Assembly: GCA_017311185.1 (NCBI GenBank)
Contig: JAESUZ010000128.1
Location: 1-64,000, forward strand
Reading direction: 5' to 3'
DNA length: 64,000 nt
Origin: Proteles cristata cristata
Taxonomy: Eukaryota > Chordata > Mammalia > Carnivora > Hyaenidae
The stretch's first letter is position 1. The number at the start of each line of letters is the position of its first letter. This document shows positions 1 to 10,372 of this stretch, piece after piece. The notes below the pieces were generated by a model that saw nothing but the letters and a program-made list of their open reading frames with translations, had not been told where the DNA came from and did no database searches. The position numbers and the translations under genes were made by a program.

Positions 1-113
1 CAGTCTCTGTCTTACACCCCTCGGTTATAGGATAATGTAGACTCTATGCAGATTGCTCCCTTCCAGAAGCAGCGCCTCCATCTAAATACTGTTGCGTCAG
101 TTAAGGGGCCCAA

Positions 114-286
114 GAAGGTCAAAATCTTTGGCTGAGTCTGTTGGGTTGTGACTGCTTCTAACCGGAAATAATCTTTGTGCCAAAGTGGCCCATCTCGGGG
201 AAACCTGCCCTGGGCCCTCCCAAGATTTTTCTATACTGTGAGTAAAGTTAAGTGCCGTGTATGTAAAATGTGTGTGTTATGCCCTC
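114..286 (+). repeat. 173-bp duplicated segment, copy A
   Basis: This segment matches 8890-9062 base for base apart from about six substitutions (about 96% identity), in the same orientation and 8,776 bp apart. The match begins at GAAGGTCAAAATC and ends at GCCCTC, with unrelated sequence outside on both sides. Near its end it holds AGTAAA followed by a TG-rich stretch (TGTGTGTT), which looks like a polyadenylation signal plus downstream element. It could therefore be a piece of an LTR or of a transcript 3' end. That origin is inference; the duplication is seen directly. Confidence 0.85.
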
Positions 287-984
287 AGTGTCCTAGAAGA
301 GATCGATGGCCGTTGCTTTTGGTTTCATCTGCTTAGTTCTTTTCCCTACTTCCTTTGATAAGAGGCTCTATTTTTTGTCCACAAATATATAGGCAAGTCA
401 GCTAGACTTCCCTTAAGGAAGCGAAGTCCTTAATTTCCTACTTGGCTTCCATGAGTCACCCTCGGACGAATCATCAGTGTGGGTTGGAGAAATCTGTACC
501 AATAGCTTGGACAATGAAAAGAGAGGAGATAGAGCCTGGGCAGTCGGCAATCTTTTGCCTGCAACTGAAGAAAGATCTAGGAGCTTCCACGACTGGCCTT
601 TCTTCAGTTCCTCCTTTTTGGAAGACCTGGCTGTTTGAACTATTAGTTTCATATGCTAAGCATCTCCACTAAGCCTTCAATAAAGTGTTGTTTGATCCCT
701 TGAGCCTCAATCATTAACTTTTTGGTCACTTAATGTACCTTAATGGATGCCAATTAGCTTGACCATGATCATTTTTTCCATGTCAATAGTTGAACGCATA
801 TGGCCTAGAAATCACTCCTACAGTATCCTATCCTTCTGATTTTAGACTTCAACAGGAAGGGATACGCTTCTCCTCCAGATGCCCACTTGATTTCTTAGAA
901 AAGTGCATGACAACTCTTTGGGTATAGGGAAACACCTGGGCCTCAAATTTTGTCAAACCGGACTAAATTTCATACCACCACTTA
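287..984. other. Unassigned sequence with a small ORF followed by AATAAA
   Basis: No known gene or repeat was recognised. A 76-codon plus-strand open frame (442-672) ends eight bases before an AATAAA hexamer at 679-684, itself followed by a TGTTG/TTTGAT-rich stretch. This layout is what the 3' end of an LTR or a retrocopied transcript looks like. The peptide has no motif I recognise, and a 76-codon frame is not significant in 64 kb of AT-balanced DNA, so I do not call a gene. Confidence 0.3.
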
Positions 985-1318
985 GCTCGTTTCTATGCTT
1001 TCTGAGTCAGTGCTGGCGTTTGAAAAATGGAGATTATTTCATGTGTCTGTCGGCCATCTGGATGTCCTCTTTGGAGAAGTGTCTGTTCAGGTCTTCTGCC
1101 CATCTCTTCACTGGAATCTTTGTTTTTCGGTGTGGAGTTTGGACAGAGCCTTATAGATTTTCGATAGTAGCCCTTGATCTGAGGGGTCATTTGCAACTCT
1201 CTTTGCCCATTCCGTCAGCTGCCTCTTCGTTTGATGGATTGTTTCCTTTGCCGTGCAGAAGCTTTGGATCTTGATGAGGTTCCAATAGTTCATTTTTATT
1301 CTGGATTCCCTTGCGTGT
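985..1318 (-). mobile_element. L1 ORF2 fragment, antisense (inverted part)
   Basis: Read on the minus strand this is the typical L1 ORF2 C-terminal region. On the plus strand it reads as the familiar antisense phrases around 'tgtctgttcaggtcttctg' and 'ccgtgcagaagctttgga'. It is followed within a few bases by a sense-oriented L1 3' end (1326-1845). Head-to-head pieces of this kind usually arise by twin priming during one L1 insertion. It has no intact frame. Confidence 0.7.
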
Positions 1319-1325
1319 GGGGACG

Positions 1326-1845
1326 TGTCAAGGAATTTATGCCAAGGATACAGGAGGACTGATGCATACGGGCACATCTTCCCCAATGTTCCTAGCAACA
1401 CTCTCAATAATAGCCAAAACGTGGAAGGAGCCTAAGTGTCCATCAACGGACAAATGGATCAAGAAGATGGAGTTCATGTGTACAATGGAATCCTACATGG
1501 CATTGAGAAAGGGTGAAATCTAGCTATTGGTAGCACGATGGATGGAACCTGAGCGTTTTATGCTCAGCGATAGAAGTCCTGTAGAGAAGGACAGGATACC
1601 ACATGTTTGCAAGCATAGGTGAGTTAGGAGGAACTCAATAGAGGACGATGGGGGAGAAGAATGGGAAAAATAGATGGAGAGGGGGAGGGAAGCAAACCAT
1701 GAGAGACTCTTGAATGCTGACAACAAACTGAGGGATGGCGAGGGAGAGGGGAAGGGGGGTGATGGGCATGGAGGAGGGAATTTGTGGGGATGATCACTGG
1801 GAGTTCTATGGAAAACAACTGACTAGAAACTATTTAAGGAAAAAT
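1326..1845 (+). mobile_element. L1 3' end, sense
   Basis: It starts with the end of ORF2 (phrases equivalent to 'tgccaaggatacagga', 'gtgtccatcaacggacaaat') and runs through the G-rich carnivore L1 3' UTR (AGAGACTCTTGAATGCTGA, then the GGGGAGGG and GGGCATGGAGGAGGG tracts). The frame is broken. Together with 985-1318 it probably forms one 5'-inverted insertion. Confidence 0.75.
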
Positions 1846-2063
1846 GGATATCATAATACCTAAAGTAATCGCAATTTTGAGGAGAGGAAGACACAGGGAA
1901 AAGCACCGAACTTAGGTATTCAACATAAATTGTCATACATTTTTGGTGTTTATTTCCTTTACCTTTGATGATTGGTGGTTTGGCTTTGATGTGTCTGGGC
2001 AGGAATTGGTTGTCGATGTTTCTATTGTTTGAGATACGCTGAGCTTCTTAAGAAAGTTGAAGT

Positions 2064-2248
2064 GTTTTTGAAGTTTCTTTTTTCCTTTTTGAGAGAAAGT
2101 GGGGGAGGTGCAGGGAGATAGGGCGAGAGAGAGGGAGAGAATCCCAAGCAGTCTCCCTGACTTGGGGCTCAAACCCACAGACCGTGAGGTCATGACCCGA
2201 GCCGAAATCAAGAGCTGGACTCGACCAAGTGAGCCACCCAGATGCCCC
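2064..2248 (-). mobile_element. SINEC-type SINE, antisense, old
   Basis: A T-rich start, the purine-rich complement of the CT tail (GAGAGAAAGTGGGGGAGG) and the tRNA-derived head in reverse (GAGCCACCCAGATGCCCC at the end) identify a tRNA-Lys-derived SINE. It is diverged from the felid consensus seen elsewhere in the window, so it is an older copy. No clear target-site duplication is visible. About 390 bases that follow (2249-2640) hold nothing I recognise. Confidence 0.8.
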
Positions 2249-2639
2249 TAAAAACTCTCTTAGTTTTGATAGAAATATAACTGCGCAAGAAGTGGCACCA
2301 AGACTCCAGAGTGGTCCCATGGACCTGTCAGCCCGCTTCCTTCAACTTCATTGTAGTGTATTACCAAACAGGAAATTGATTGGAACGCTACAATAAACTA
2401 TCCTGCACACCAAAGTAAGATGCACCTGTTTTTACAGAAAGTTAGCTTTTGTAGATTTTACATAGAAGTCTCTGACATTTTATCCCATGTATAGAGTTAT
2501 ATATCCATCGTTGTAGTCAAGATACAGAAATGATCTGTTACCCCCCAACCATTTCTCACAGGCTGCTCTTCATCCCACAGCTCACTTTATACTCAATGGT
2601 TACAAAGACAAAACAAAACAAAATAAAAAACAAACACTG

Positions 2640-3668
2640 AGAGATATGCCTCTAATATCAGGAACAAGACAAGGATTCCCACTCAACTCTTATCAACTTA
2701 ATAACGGAAGTCCTAGCCACAGCATACAGACAAACAAAAATAAACAAGTCATTTGTATTTAGGAAGAAATAAAACTTTCACTCTTTGCAGACGATATGAT
2801 ACTATATGTAGAAAGTCCTAAAGACAACACGAAAGAAACTACTAGAACTCATAAATGAATTCAGTACAGTCACAAGATACAGAGGAATGACCAGTAACCA
2901 GTGGCATTTGTATACAGCCATCACGAAGCAGCAGAAAGAGAAAGCAAGAAATTGATCCCATTGGCAATTGGACTGAAAACCATCAAATGCCTAGGAATCA
3001 ACTTAACCAAAGCTATAAAAGATCTGTAGGCTGAAAACTATAGAAACCTTGTGGAAAAAGTGGAGGAAGACACAAAGAAATGGAAAATCACTCCATGCTC
3101 ATGGATTGGAAGAACAGATATTGTTAAAATGTTGATATTAATAAAGGCAATCTACATATTCAATATTCTCTCCAAATAACACCAGCATTCTTCACAGAGC
3201 TGAAAGAGACAGTTGTAAAAATTGGACGGCACCAGAAAATACCCCAAATTGTAAAGCAATGTTGAACAACCAAACCAAAGCTGGAGGCATCCCAATTCTT
3301 GACTTCAATCTGCATTCCAAAGCTGTGGCCATCAAGACGTTATGTTCCTTGCACAAAAATGGACTCATAGATCCATGGAACAGAATAGGGGACCCAGAAT
3401 TTTATCCACAGACATATGGCCAACTAATCTTTGACAAGGCAGGATAGATTATACACTGGATACAAGGAAGTGTCTCAGTAAATGGTATTGGGAAAATCAG
3501 ACTGTGATATCAAACCAAGAGAGACTCTTGAATGCTGAGACACAAACTGAGGACTGATGGATGTGGGTGGAGGGGGAGATGGACATGGAGGACGGCACTT
3601 GTGGGGATGAGCACTGGGTGTTATATGGAAACCAATTTGACAATTCACTGTATATAAAAAAAATGAAG
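2640..3668 (+). mobile_element. L1 ORF2 C-terminal part and 3' UTR, sense
   Basis: It begins in the reverse-transcriptase domain of ORF2 (a phrase equivalent to 'caggaacaagacaaggatt', then a TTTGCAGACGATATGAT stretch that encodes the F-A-D-D catalytic motif). It continues through the C-terminal region into the carnivore-type 3' UTR (GGATGAGCACTGGGTGTTAT). There are several frameshifts; the longest frame left is 62 codons at 3259-3447. It is a 5'-truncated, non-functional L1. Confidence 0.85.
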
Positions 3669-3705
3669 TGGACCACTTTATTAACCATATATAAAAACAA
3701 ATTCA

Positions 3706-3914
3706 ATGGATGCCTTTGTGGCTTAGTCGTTTAGCGTCCGACTTTCGCTTAGGTCATGATATCGCGGTTCATGGGTTCGAGCCCCGTGTCGGGCTCTGTG
3801 CTGACTGCCAGCTCAGAGCCTGGAGGCTGTTTCAGAGTCTGTGACTCCCTCTCTCTCTGACCCTCCCCTGCTCACGCTCTCTCTCCGAGATATAAATAAA
3901 AAACATTTAAAAAA
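3706..3914 (+). mobile_element. SINEC-type felid SINE
   Basis: A tRNA-derived head (GCCTTTGTGGCTTAGTCG and TGGGTTCGAGCCCCGTGTCG, the A- and B-box positions) is followed by the CT-rich stretch and an A-rich tail. It sits directly beside an antisense SINE (3922-4105), so the two form an inverted pair that could fold back. Confidence 0.9.
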
Positions 3915-3921
3915 CATGAGG

Positions 3922-4105
3922 GCCTTTTTGATAAAAATGTTGATTGACTTTGAGAGAGAGCGTGCAAGCATGAGTCATAAAGGGGCACAGAGAACCCAGA
4001 GAGGCTCCATGCTGTCAGCTCAGAGCCGATGCCGGGCCCTAACCCGGAACTGCGAGATCACGAGTTGAGTGGATGTCTGACTCTGAACCGACTCCTGGCC
4101 GCCCC
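3922..4105 (-). mobile_element. SINEC-type SINE, antisense, diverged
   Basis: A reverse-oriented SINE with GAGAGAGAGCGTGC at the tail side and the complement of the head ending CCTGGCCGCCCC. It is more diverged than its neighbour at 3706-3914 and lies tail to tail with it. Confidence 0.75.
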
Positions 4106-6224
4106 AAGTCACTGTGGAACAAAGTTTTCATACTTCTTTTGACAGACGTTATGCATGATCAGGAGCGTAGACCCACGGAGGCAAAAGAATCGGGTCTGGT
4201 TGCAGACCAGACATACCGTGAAAGGAATCGCGTCCAGTGCACACGAGGGGCCACATTCACCTCTGTCTCGAGGCGGAAATGCGTTTTCACAAATGGGAAG
4301 GAGCATGAACACGTCTTGAAAGGGAGTGCGTGATTGGGGAAGGACCTTCCAAAGTGGGGTCTTGATGTGAAGCAGCGGCAGAGGCAGGAAGCCCAGGCGT
4401 GTCAAAGGAATGTCCACCTGGCAGGCTGTAACGCTCTCACAAGGGTGCGTTTGAAGATAAGGACAGAATGGGGAAGAGTAGCAACTTGACCTTGAATCAG
4501 AATCTGGACAATATCCTGTAGGCAGTGAAGGTCCAGAGAAAGGAGGCGTGGAAGTAGGGAAAGGACAGTATTCAGGCAACTATCTGTGGAAGAAGAATCT
4601 TATAGGTTCGTGTAAGACGAACCTCTGCCCGAGAACAGGATGGCAACGGAGAAGGTCCTTACCTCCATGTCGGCACTGCACAGAAACGACGGCTGAGAGC
4701 AACACAGGGCAGAGAAAAGGAGCACAGTAAAGGGGTCTAGACGCCGTGAGGAAGGGCCTAACGATGTGGTCACACGTGGACACGATGGGCCACAGGGAAG
4801 GAGCCAGTGGTGCCGAAGTGTTATGCTCCAGTGATTCAAAAAGTCACACTGGCCAGAGATCAAAACGAAAGGAGGAAGACCCACACTGAGGCCAATATCC
4901 TATTTCAAAGGCCATGAGTCACACCTGCAACTTAACACTTCTATCTCCAGAGCGTTCCAGACAGTAGGGAGTGCACGACAAAGCCGTGCCTTTGTCAGAT
5001 GGGTCCACCCCAGAAGTTCCCGCATCTGGCTGCTTCATTTAATGATGTTATTCATTCTCCTGGAGCCCGGAAGTTTCAGAGAGGAAACCTGACTCATCTA
5101 GGGGAAGTATCAAGTGGTGAAGTAATCTGAGTGCGTATCTCTGGGTATCTCTGGTACCGAACAAGCCCATTGAAAACGAGAAACTTCCACCTAAATGTGT
5201 CAGAGACTCTAACAAGTAATAATTACGCCCCCCCCCACCATGGCGGGAGAAGCCACACCAGCTGGGCACCCAGCTTCTAGAAGGCTATTTCTCTCTGGCA
5301 TCTCAGCACGGACTGGCACCCTCTCCACAGCCAAGGTGCCTGACAGAAGGGTCATCCCTGGTGGAGGGCGGGGAGGGAGCCCCAGGGGAGAAACGCAAGT
5401 TGCAAGGTGCTAAAACCTGCACCAGCAAATGTGGAAATGAAGCAAACCCTCTTCAAACAATAAGTGCAAACAAATGGGAAAAGAGGCAGAAGGGACTGAC
5501 CAAGAAACTACAGATCTACCTGAGGAAACAGAGGAACAAAAGCCCCAGGAGAGTGTGGCCTCTCGAGAGGCAGAGGTGAAGGATGCCCAGTCAAAGGTCC
5601 CTGCCACGTTACTGGTGGGCCTGTGTCTTTAAAGAACCCAGATGGGGTTTTCACTGCGATTCGGAAATGTAAGCTTTTTACTAGCTCTGGGAATATTTCT
5701 ATATCTGGTACATTTATATTTATATTTTTCATATTTATATTTTTAGGTACAACCCGAAAAGAGTATGTCTATGGAACCCCACAGGCTCTGGGGGGGGAGG
5801 GGTGTCACCTTGACATCCCACAGGAGGGGAGCAGTTTTCACAGGCGACAGTACAAAGCATGGCAATTTGGAGACATAGTCGTGTATTTAATGGGTCTCAA
5901 ACATCGACAGTTACCTCTACCCCCTACATTTCCTGAGGCAAACCGTTCCTTGATCTTGGCTCTCTCAGCTCCTAAGCACACTGGCCCAGTTTCCCTAAAG
6001 ACTGTGTGGGTGTGCCTAGGAAACCTCAACGACTGAACACGTCATGCTTCGGACTGGTGTCATTGAAAAGATTATCAACACACAGATACTGGTATTTGAC
6101 AGCTTCTTAAGGAAACCCTGCCTCCGCATTTCAAGCTCGAAAGTGACCAAAATAACAATTGAGATAAGATCACAGACCGCATCTTTTCAGGTCTTTGGTA
6201 TCTGTGTTAAAAACTGCAAAAATG
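4106..6224. other. About 2.1 kb of unassigned sequence
   Basis: I see no exon with convincing splice sites, no SINE and no clear L1. Short open frames exist on both strands (the longest is 156 codons on the minus strand, 4109-4579), but they overlap one another and show no recognisable domain. A C-run followed by CACCATGG (about 5227-5243) and a G-run (about 5792-5802) are low-complexity. It may contain old LTR or other transposon sequence that needs profile searching to see. Confidence 0.3.
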
Positions 6225-6428
6225 AGGGGCGTCTGAGGGGCTCAGGTGGTTAAGTGTCTGACTCTTGATTTCAGCTCAGGTCATGATCTTGCTGCTCATG
6301 ATTTCGAGCCCCGTGTCTGGCTGTGTGCTGACAGTGTGGAGCCTGCTTGGGATTCTCTCTCCCTCCCCTGCGCGGGCACTCTCTCTCCCTCAAAATAAAT
6401 AAGTCAACTTTATTTAAAAAAAAAAACA
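6225..6428 (+). mobile_element. SINEC-type SINE, plus
   Basis: The head (CTGAGGGGCTCAGGTGGTTAAG), the middle (CTCAGGTCATGATCTTGC), the CT-rich stretch and an A-rich tail ending in a run of ten or more A are all present. It carries the CTCTTGATTTCAGCTCAGG variant typical of older carnivore SINEC copies rather than the younger felid form. Confidence 0.85.
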
Positions 6429-6884
6429 ACTGCACAAAATGAAACATCTGTGTGCGAATCAACAAAATCTCAATTGTGAAAGAAAAACCTCTTGTTTTCC
6501 CCTCACGGCTGACAACCAAGATCAAAAGGCGAGAGCGAAGATCAAACAGTGCCCCAAAAACACTAACGAAAGAAACCCCTCCCCACGTCACGGGCTCCGG
6601 TCTCATTAGGAGCACCAGGGCGGCTCTGACGATTCGAACACACTCCTTGCGGCCTCCGTAAGAGGAGAGGTGGTCACGAGACCCTGCCACAAAGAAAGAC
6701 AGATGTGGTCGGCACAAGGGACCAAGGCAGGCCGTGGCCAGAGCCAGGCCGATGAGATATACAAAGGGAAGACACGACTGGGTGACGAGGGGGAGGCGGC
6801 CAACACAGTGTCCAGGGAAAAGTCTGACAGGGAGGAGGACAAGGTGAACAGCCCGAGCTGTCAAGAGAAACAAGGAATCCCGGC
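6429..6884. other. GC-rich unique flank left of the minisatellite
   Basis: This purine-rich segment with moderate GC content leads into the tandem array. A 205-codon minus-strand frame (6271-6888) overlaps the preceding SINE and this flank; it contains SINE-derived residues and has no domain, so it is a chance frame. Nothing else was recognised. Confidence 0.35.
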
Positions 6885-8889
6885 CCACGTGACCGCGGGA
6901 GTCACATGGGCACAGCAGTGATGCGGGTAGCGTTCCCGTGGGCTAGGCGTCCCATGAAATCGGGGCGGTCACGTGAGCGCAGCAGTATGGGTTTTGCGAT
7001 CACGTGGGCCGGGTGTCCCATGAACGCGGCAGTCCCATGAGCGGTCACGAGGGCCGGGCGTCAAGCGAACGCACCAGTCACAAGGGCGCAGCAGTATGCG
7101 TTTCACAATCTCGAGGTCTGGGCGTGACCGCGGAATTCAAAGGAGCGCAGCAGTGATGGGAGTAGCGGTCTCGTTGGCCAGGCGTCCCATGAAAGCGGCG
7201 CAGTCAGATGAGCGCAGCAGTATGGACTTAACGGTCACGCGCATGGGGTGTCACTTGAACGCGGCAGTCACACGAGCGCAGCGGTATGGGCCTCGCGGTC
7301 ACATGGGCCTGGGGTCACGTGAAGGCGGGACAGTCACATGAGCACAGTAGTGAGGACCTGTGCTGTCAAGTGGGCTGGTCATCACATGAACGCGGGTCAG
7401 TCACATGACCGCTGCTGTATGGGTTTCCCGGTCACGTGGAGCCGGGATCACGGATCACATGAACGCGGGGCCGTCACATGAGCACAGCAGTGGTGGGCGT
7501 AGAGTTCACGTGGGCCAGGCATCCCATGAAAGCGGGGCACTCACATTAGCGCAGCAGTATGGGTTTGACCATTAAGTGGGCCGGGCGTCACGTGACCGCG
7601 GAATTCACATGAATGCAACAGTGAGGGCCGTTGCGGTCACGTGGGCCGAGTGTCACGTTAATGAGGGGCCATCACATGAGCGCAGCAGTATGGGCCTCGC
7701 GGTCACATGGGCCATGGGTCACGTGAACGCGGGGCAGTCACATGAGTGCAGCAGCGATGGCCTGTGCGATCACGTGGGACGGGCGTCACATGACCGCGGC
7801 AGTCACATGAGTGCAGCAGGATGGAATTCGTGGTCACGTGCATTGGGTGTCACATGAACGCGGGGCCGTCACATGAGCACAGCAGTATGGGACTCGCGAT
7901 CACATGGGCCATGGGTCACGTGAACGCGGGGCAGTCACATGAGTGCAGCAGCTATGGCCTGTGCGATCACGTGGGCCGGGCGTCACATGTCCGCGGGGCA
8001 GTCACACGAGTGCAGCAGCGATGGCCTGTGCGATCACGTGGGCCGGGCGTCACATGTCCGCGGGGCAGTCACATGAGTGCAGCAGCGATGGCCTGTGCGA
8101 TCACGTGGGCCGGGCGTCACATGACCGCGGCAGTCACATGAGTGCAGCAGTATGGTCTTCCTGGTCACGTGCATTGGGTGTCACATGAACGCGGGGCAGT
8201 CACATGAGTGCAGCAGGGATGGGGGTAGCGGTCACGTGGGCCAGGCGTCACATGAAAGAGAGACAGTCACATGAGTGCAGCAGTGATGGCGGGTCGGTCA
8301 GATGGCCTCGTCGACACCTGAATGTGGAGCAGTCATAGGAATGCAGCCGTACGCTCTTCGCTAACACGTGGGCCGGGTTTCACGTGAAAACGTGAGTCAC
8401 ATGAGCACAGTAGTATGGGCCTCACGGTCACGTGCGCCGGGCATCACATGAACGCGACAGTCACATGACCGCCACGATGATGGCCTTCGCGGTCACATGC
8501 GGCAGGTGTCACATGAACGCGGGGCAGTCACATGAGCGCTGCAGTATGGGCTTCGCGGTCACGTGGCTCAGGCATCACATGAACGCGACAGTCACATGAC
8601 CGCCACGATGATGGCCATCGCGGTCCCATGGGGCAGGTGTCACATGAACGCGGGGCAGTCACATGAGCGCGGCACTATAGGCTTCGCAGTCACGTGGGGC
8701 GGGAGTGCCATGAAAGCAGGGCAGTCCCATGAGCGCAGCAGGGATGGCCTGTAGGGTCAGGTGGGCCGGTCGCCACATGGACGCGGCAGTCACATGAGCG
8801 CAGGACTGTGGGCTTCGCTATCAGCTGGGCCGGGGGTCCCAGGAACGCGGGGCAGTCCCATGAGGCAGCAGCATGCGTTTCACGATCAC
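6885..8889 (+). repeat. CpG-rich 67-bp minisatellite, about 30 units
   Basis: The array has a 67-bp period: the phrase GATCACGTGGGCCGGGCG recurs at about 7965, 8032 and 8099, exactly 67 bp apart in nearly identical units. Each unit holds a CACGTG or CACATG hexamer, a CAGTCACATGAG phrase, an AGCAGCGATGG or AGCAGTATGG phrase and several CpGs. Some units are a few bases shorter. Longer periods are also visible: a 131-bp two-unit repeat near 8441 and 8572, and a 197-bp three-unit repeat near 7683 and 7880. Because 67 is not a multiple of three, the open frames crossing it are not a coding repeat. The outermost units are the most diverged, as expected for an array homogenised from its centre. Confidence 0.92.
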
Positions 8890-9062
8890 GAAGGTCAAAA
8901 TCTTTGGCTAAGTCTGTTGGGTTGGGACTGCTTCTAACCGGAAATACTCTTTGTGCCAAAGTGGCCCATCTCGGGGAAACCTGCCCTGGGCCCTCACAAG
9001 ATTTTTCTATACTGTGAGTAAAGTTAAGTGCCGTGTATGTAAAATGTGTGTGCTATGCCCTC
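8890..9062 (+). repeat. 173-bp duplicated segment, copy B
   Basis: This is the partner of 114-286 and begins exactly where the minisatellite ends. It keeps the same AGTAAA plus TG-rich ending. As the two copies share no flanks, either the minisatellite grew next to copy B after the duplication or copy B was brought to the array. Confidence 0.85.
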
Positions 9063-9186
9063 TCATTTGTTTTCAAATGACTGTCCCAACATTACAGCAC
9101 AACAAAAAAAGAAAAAAGAAAAACAAGAAATTGAAGAAGAAACAAATAAAAGCGCCCGACGCCCAACAGAAAAGTAAATAAGAGGC

Positions 9187-10372
9187 TATGAGCCTGACTT
9201 TAAATGAGAAGTAAAACAACATATAAAGGAAACCTGGTCTCATTTCCACCAGAACTGCAGGTGCCATTTGGACACTCGATTCTGAGTACACTTGTGTGTT
9301 GGGTACTGTCTGCGCTGGTCTTCTGGAGGACCAGTCTGGTGCCTTGCTCAGAGTCCGTCTTACCCCACTGAATAAGCGGCAAGGTTTGCATTAAGTGGGC
9401 CTCTCCTCCACTGCAGGCTGCTGTGCCGCTCTCTCAAGTCCAACCCTGCTTGTGTCATGGGGGGCAATGGCAGCGCTCTAATCGCTTGCCCCGTGGACAG
9501 GGGATCTCCCACTCCCTGCTGCCCAAGTCCTCCTAACGGAGTAGCGAAGGCAGTCAGCTCACAGTGTGCCACAGTGCGTCTGTGTTTTTCTTTGGTGTGG
9601 CTGTGATTCAAAACCCAAAGTCTTCAAGGATCTGGTCTCGCATGGATCTCCCCCCCACCGTTTCTGAAGATTAGAGCCTCCCACCCTGTCTGAAATCCCG
9701 TCTCTGAAAATCAATCCCCGCCTGCACAGTGTGCGGAATCTATGGCGTATCACTGCTAAAAGCAGCAGAAATTCTGTTGCCTCTGGATGCACCTCTGTCC
9801 CCTGCTGATGAAAGGCCTTCTGCTGGTGCTTGGCAGGATCTTTGGTCTTTTGGGAAGTAACAGACCCTGTTCCAAAGTACTCCAGGAAGAGGATTGTTCT
9901 CTCCCAGTGCACCCTGAAGATCCCTGCACCATGCTGTGTACCCCGGGACCATTTACCTCTCCCCTGGACGCCACAGCTCTGCTCCTGGAAAAGTCACACA
10001 CTTCCAAATCCTGAGTTTGAGTTCCAAGTGCTGTTTGAAAAACAAAGCTAAGCCGAGCAGAGCAAGTGGACAAAGACCTGCGGCCCTTTTCCTGGGTGTT
10101 TTGTTGCCCCTCCTCCACCCCCAGTCCCGTGGGCATAAAGGGTTTCCTCTGGTGCCAACTCCGTGCCTCTCTCCTTCTCTTCCCTTCCACGGAACGCGTT
10201 CCCTCCCCTCCTCCGAAACTGCCATCGCCATTTTTCTCTCCCCCAGTTCACTTCCATGCACCTCGCACCCCCATCTTGTCTCCGTCCAGATGAGGAGATC
10301 CTTTTGCCGCTGCACACATTTCATTTCGATATTCTGGGTGTTCGTCGGAATCTGACATCAGGAAGGCTGTGT
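9187..10372 (-). mobile_element. Probable L1 5' UTR segment, antisense (copy 1)
   Basis: This segment of about 1.1 kb is clearly homologous to 57449-58545. Shared phrases run throughout, for example CCTCTGTCCCCTGCTGATGAAAGG here against CCTCTGTCCATTGCTGCTGAAAGG there, and CTTCCAAATCCTGAGTTTGAG against CTTCCAAAATCTCCAGAGTTTGAG. In the right-hand copy the segment sits where the 5' UTR of an antisense L1 belongs, just beyond ORF1. I therefore read both as L1 5' UTR. Here ORF1 and the rest of that L1 are absent, so this is a detached piece. The 124 bases before it (9063-9186) are A-rich and unassigned. Confidence 0.5.

Noticed and set aside
6271..6888. 205-codon minus-strand frame
   Set aside because: It reads through a SINE and its flank, with low-complexity Ser/Leu/Arg content and no known domain. 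It is a chance frame in GC-rich DNA.
7576..8188. Open frames of 81-106 codons across the minisatellite, with repeats such as C-H-M-N-A-G-Q-S-H-E
   Set aside because: The 67-bp unit is not a multiple of three, so the frame changes with each unit. The frames persist only because the units are GC-rich and poor in stop codons. There is no start context, domain or splice structure.
6885..8889. CRISPR-like array of short repeats
   Set aside because: The repeats are contiguous without unique spacers of constant length, the genome is mammalian, and no cas genes exist. It is a minisatellite.
9936..10355. Frames of 123-170 codons on both strands near 9.9-10.7 kb
   Set aside because: They lie in sequence shared with another L1 locus (57.4-58.5 kb) and in antisense L1. 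The paralogous copy does not keep the frames, so no host gene is indicated.
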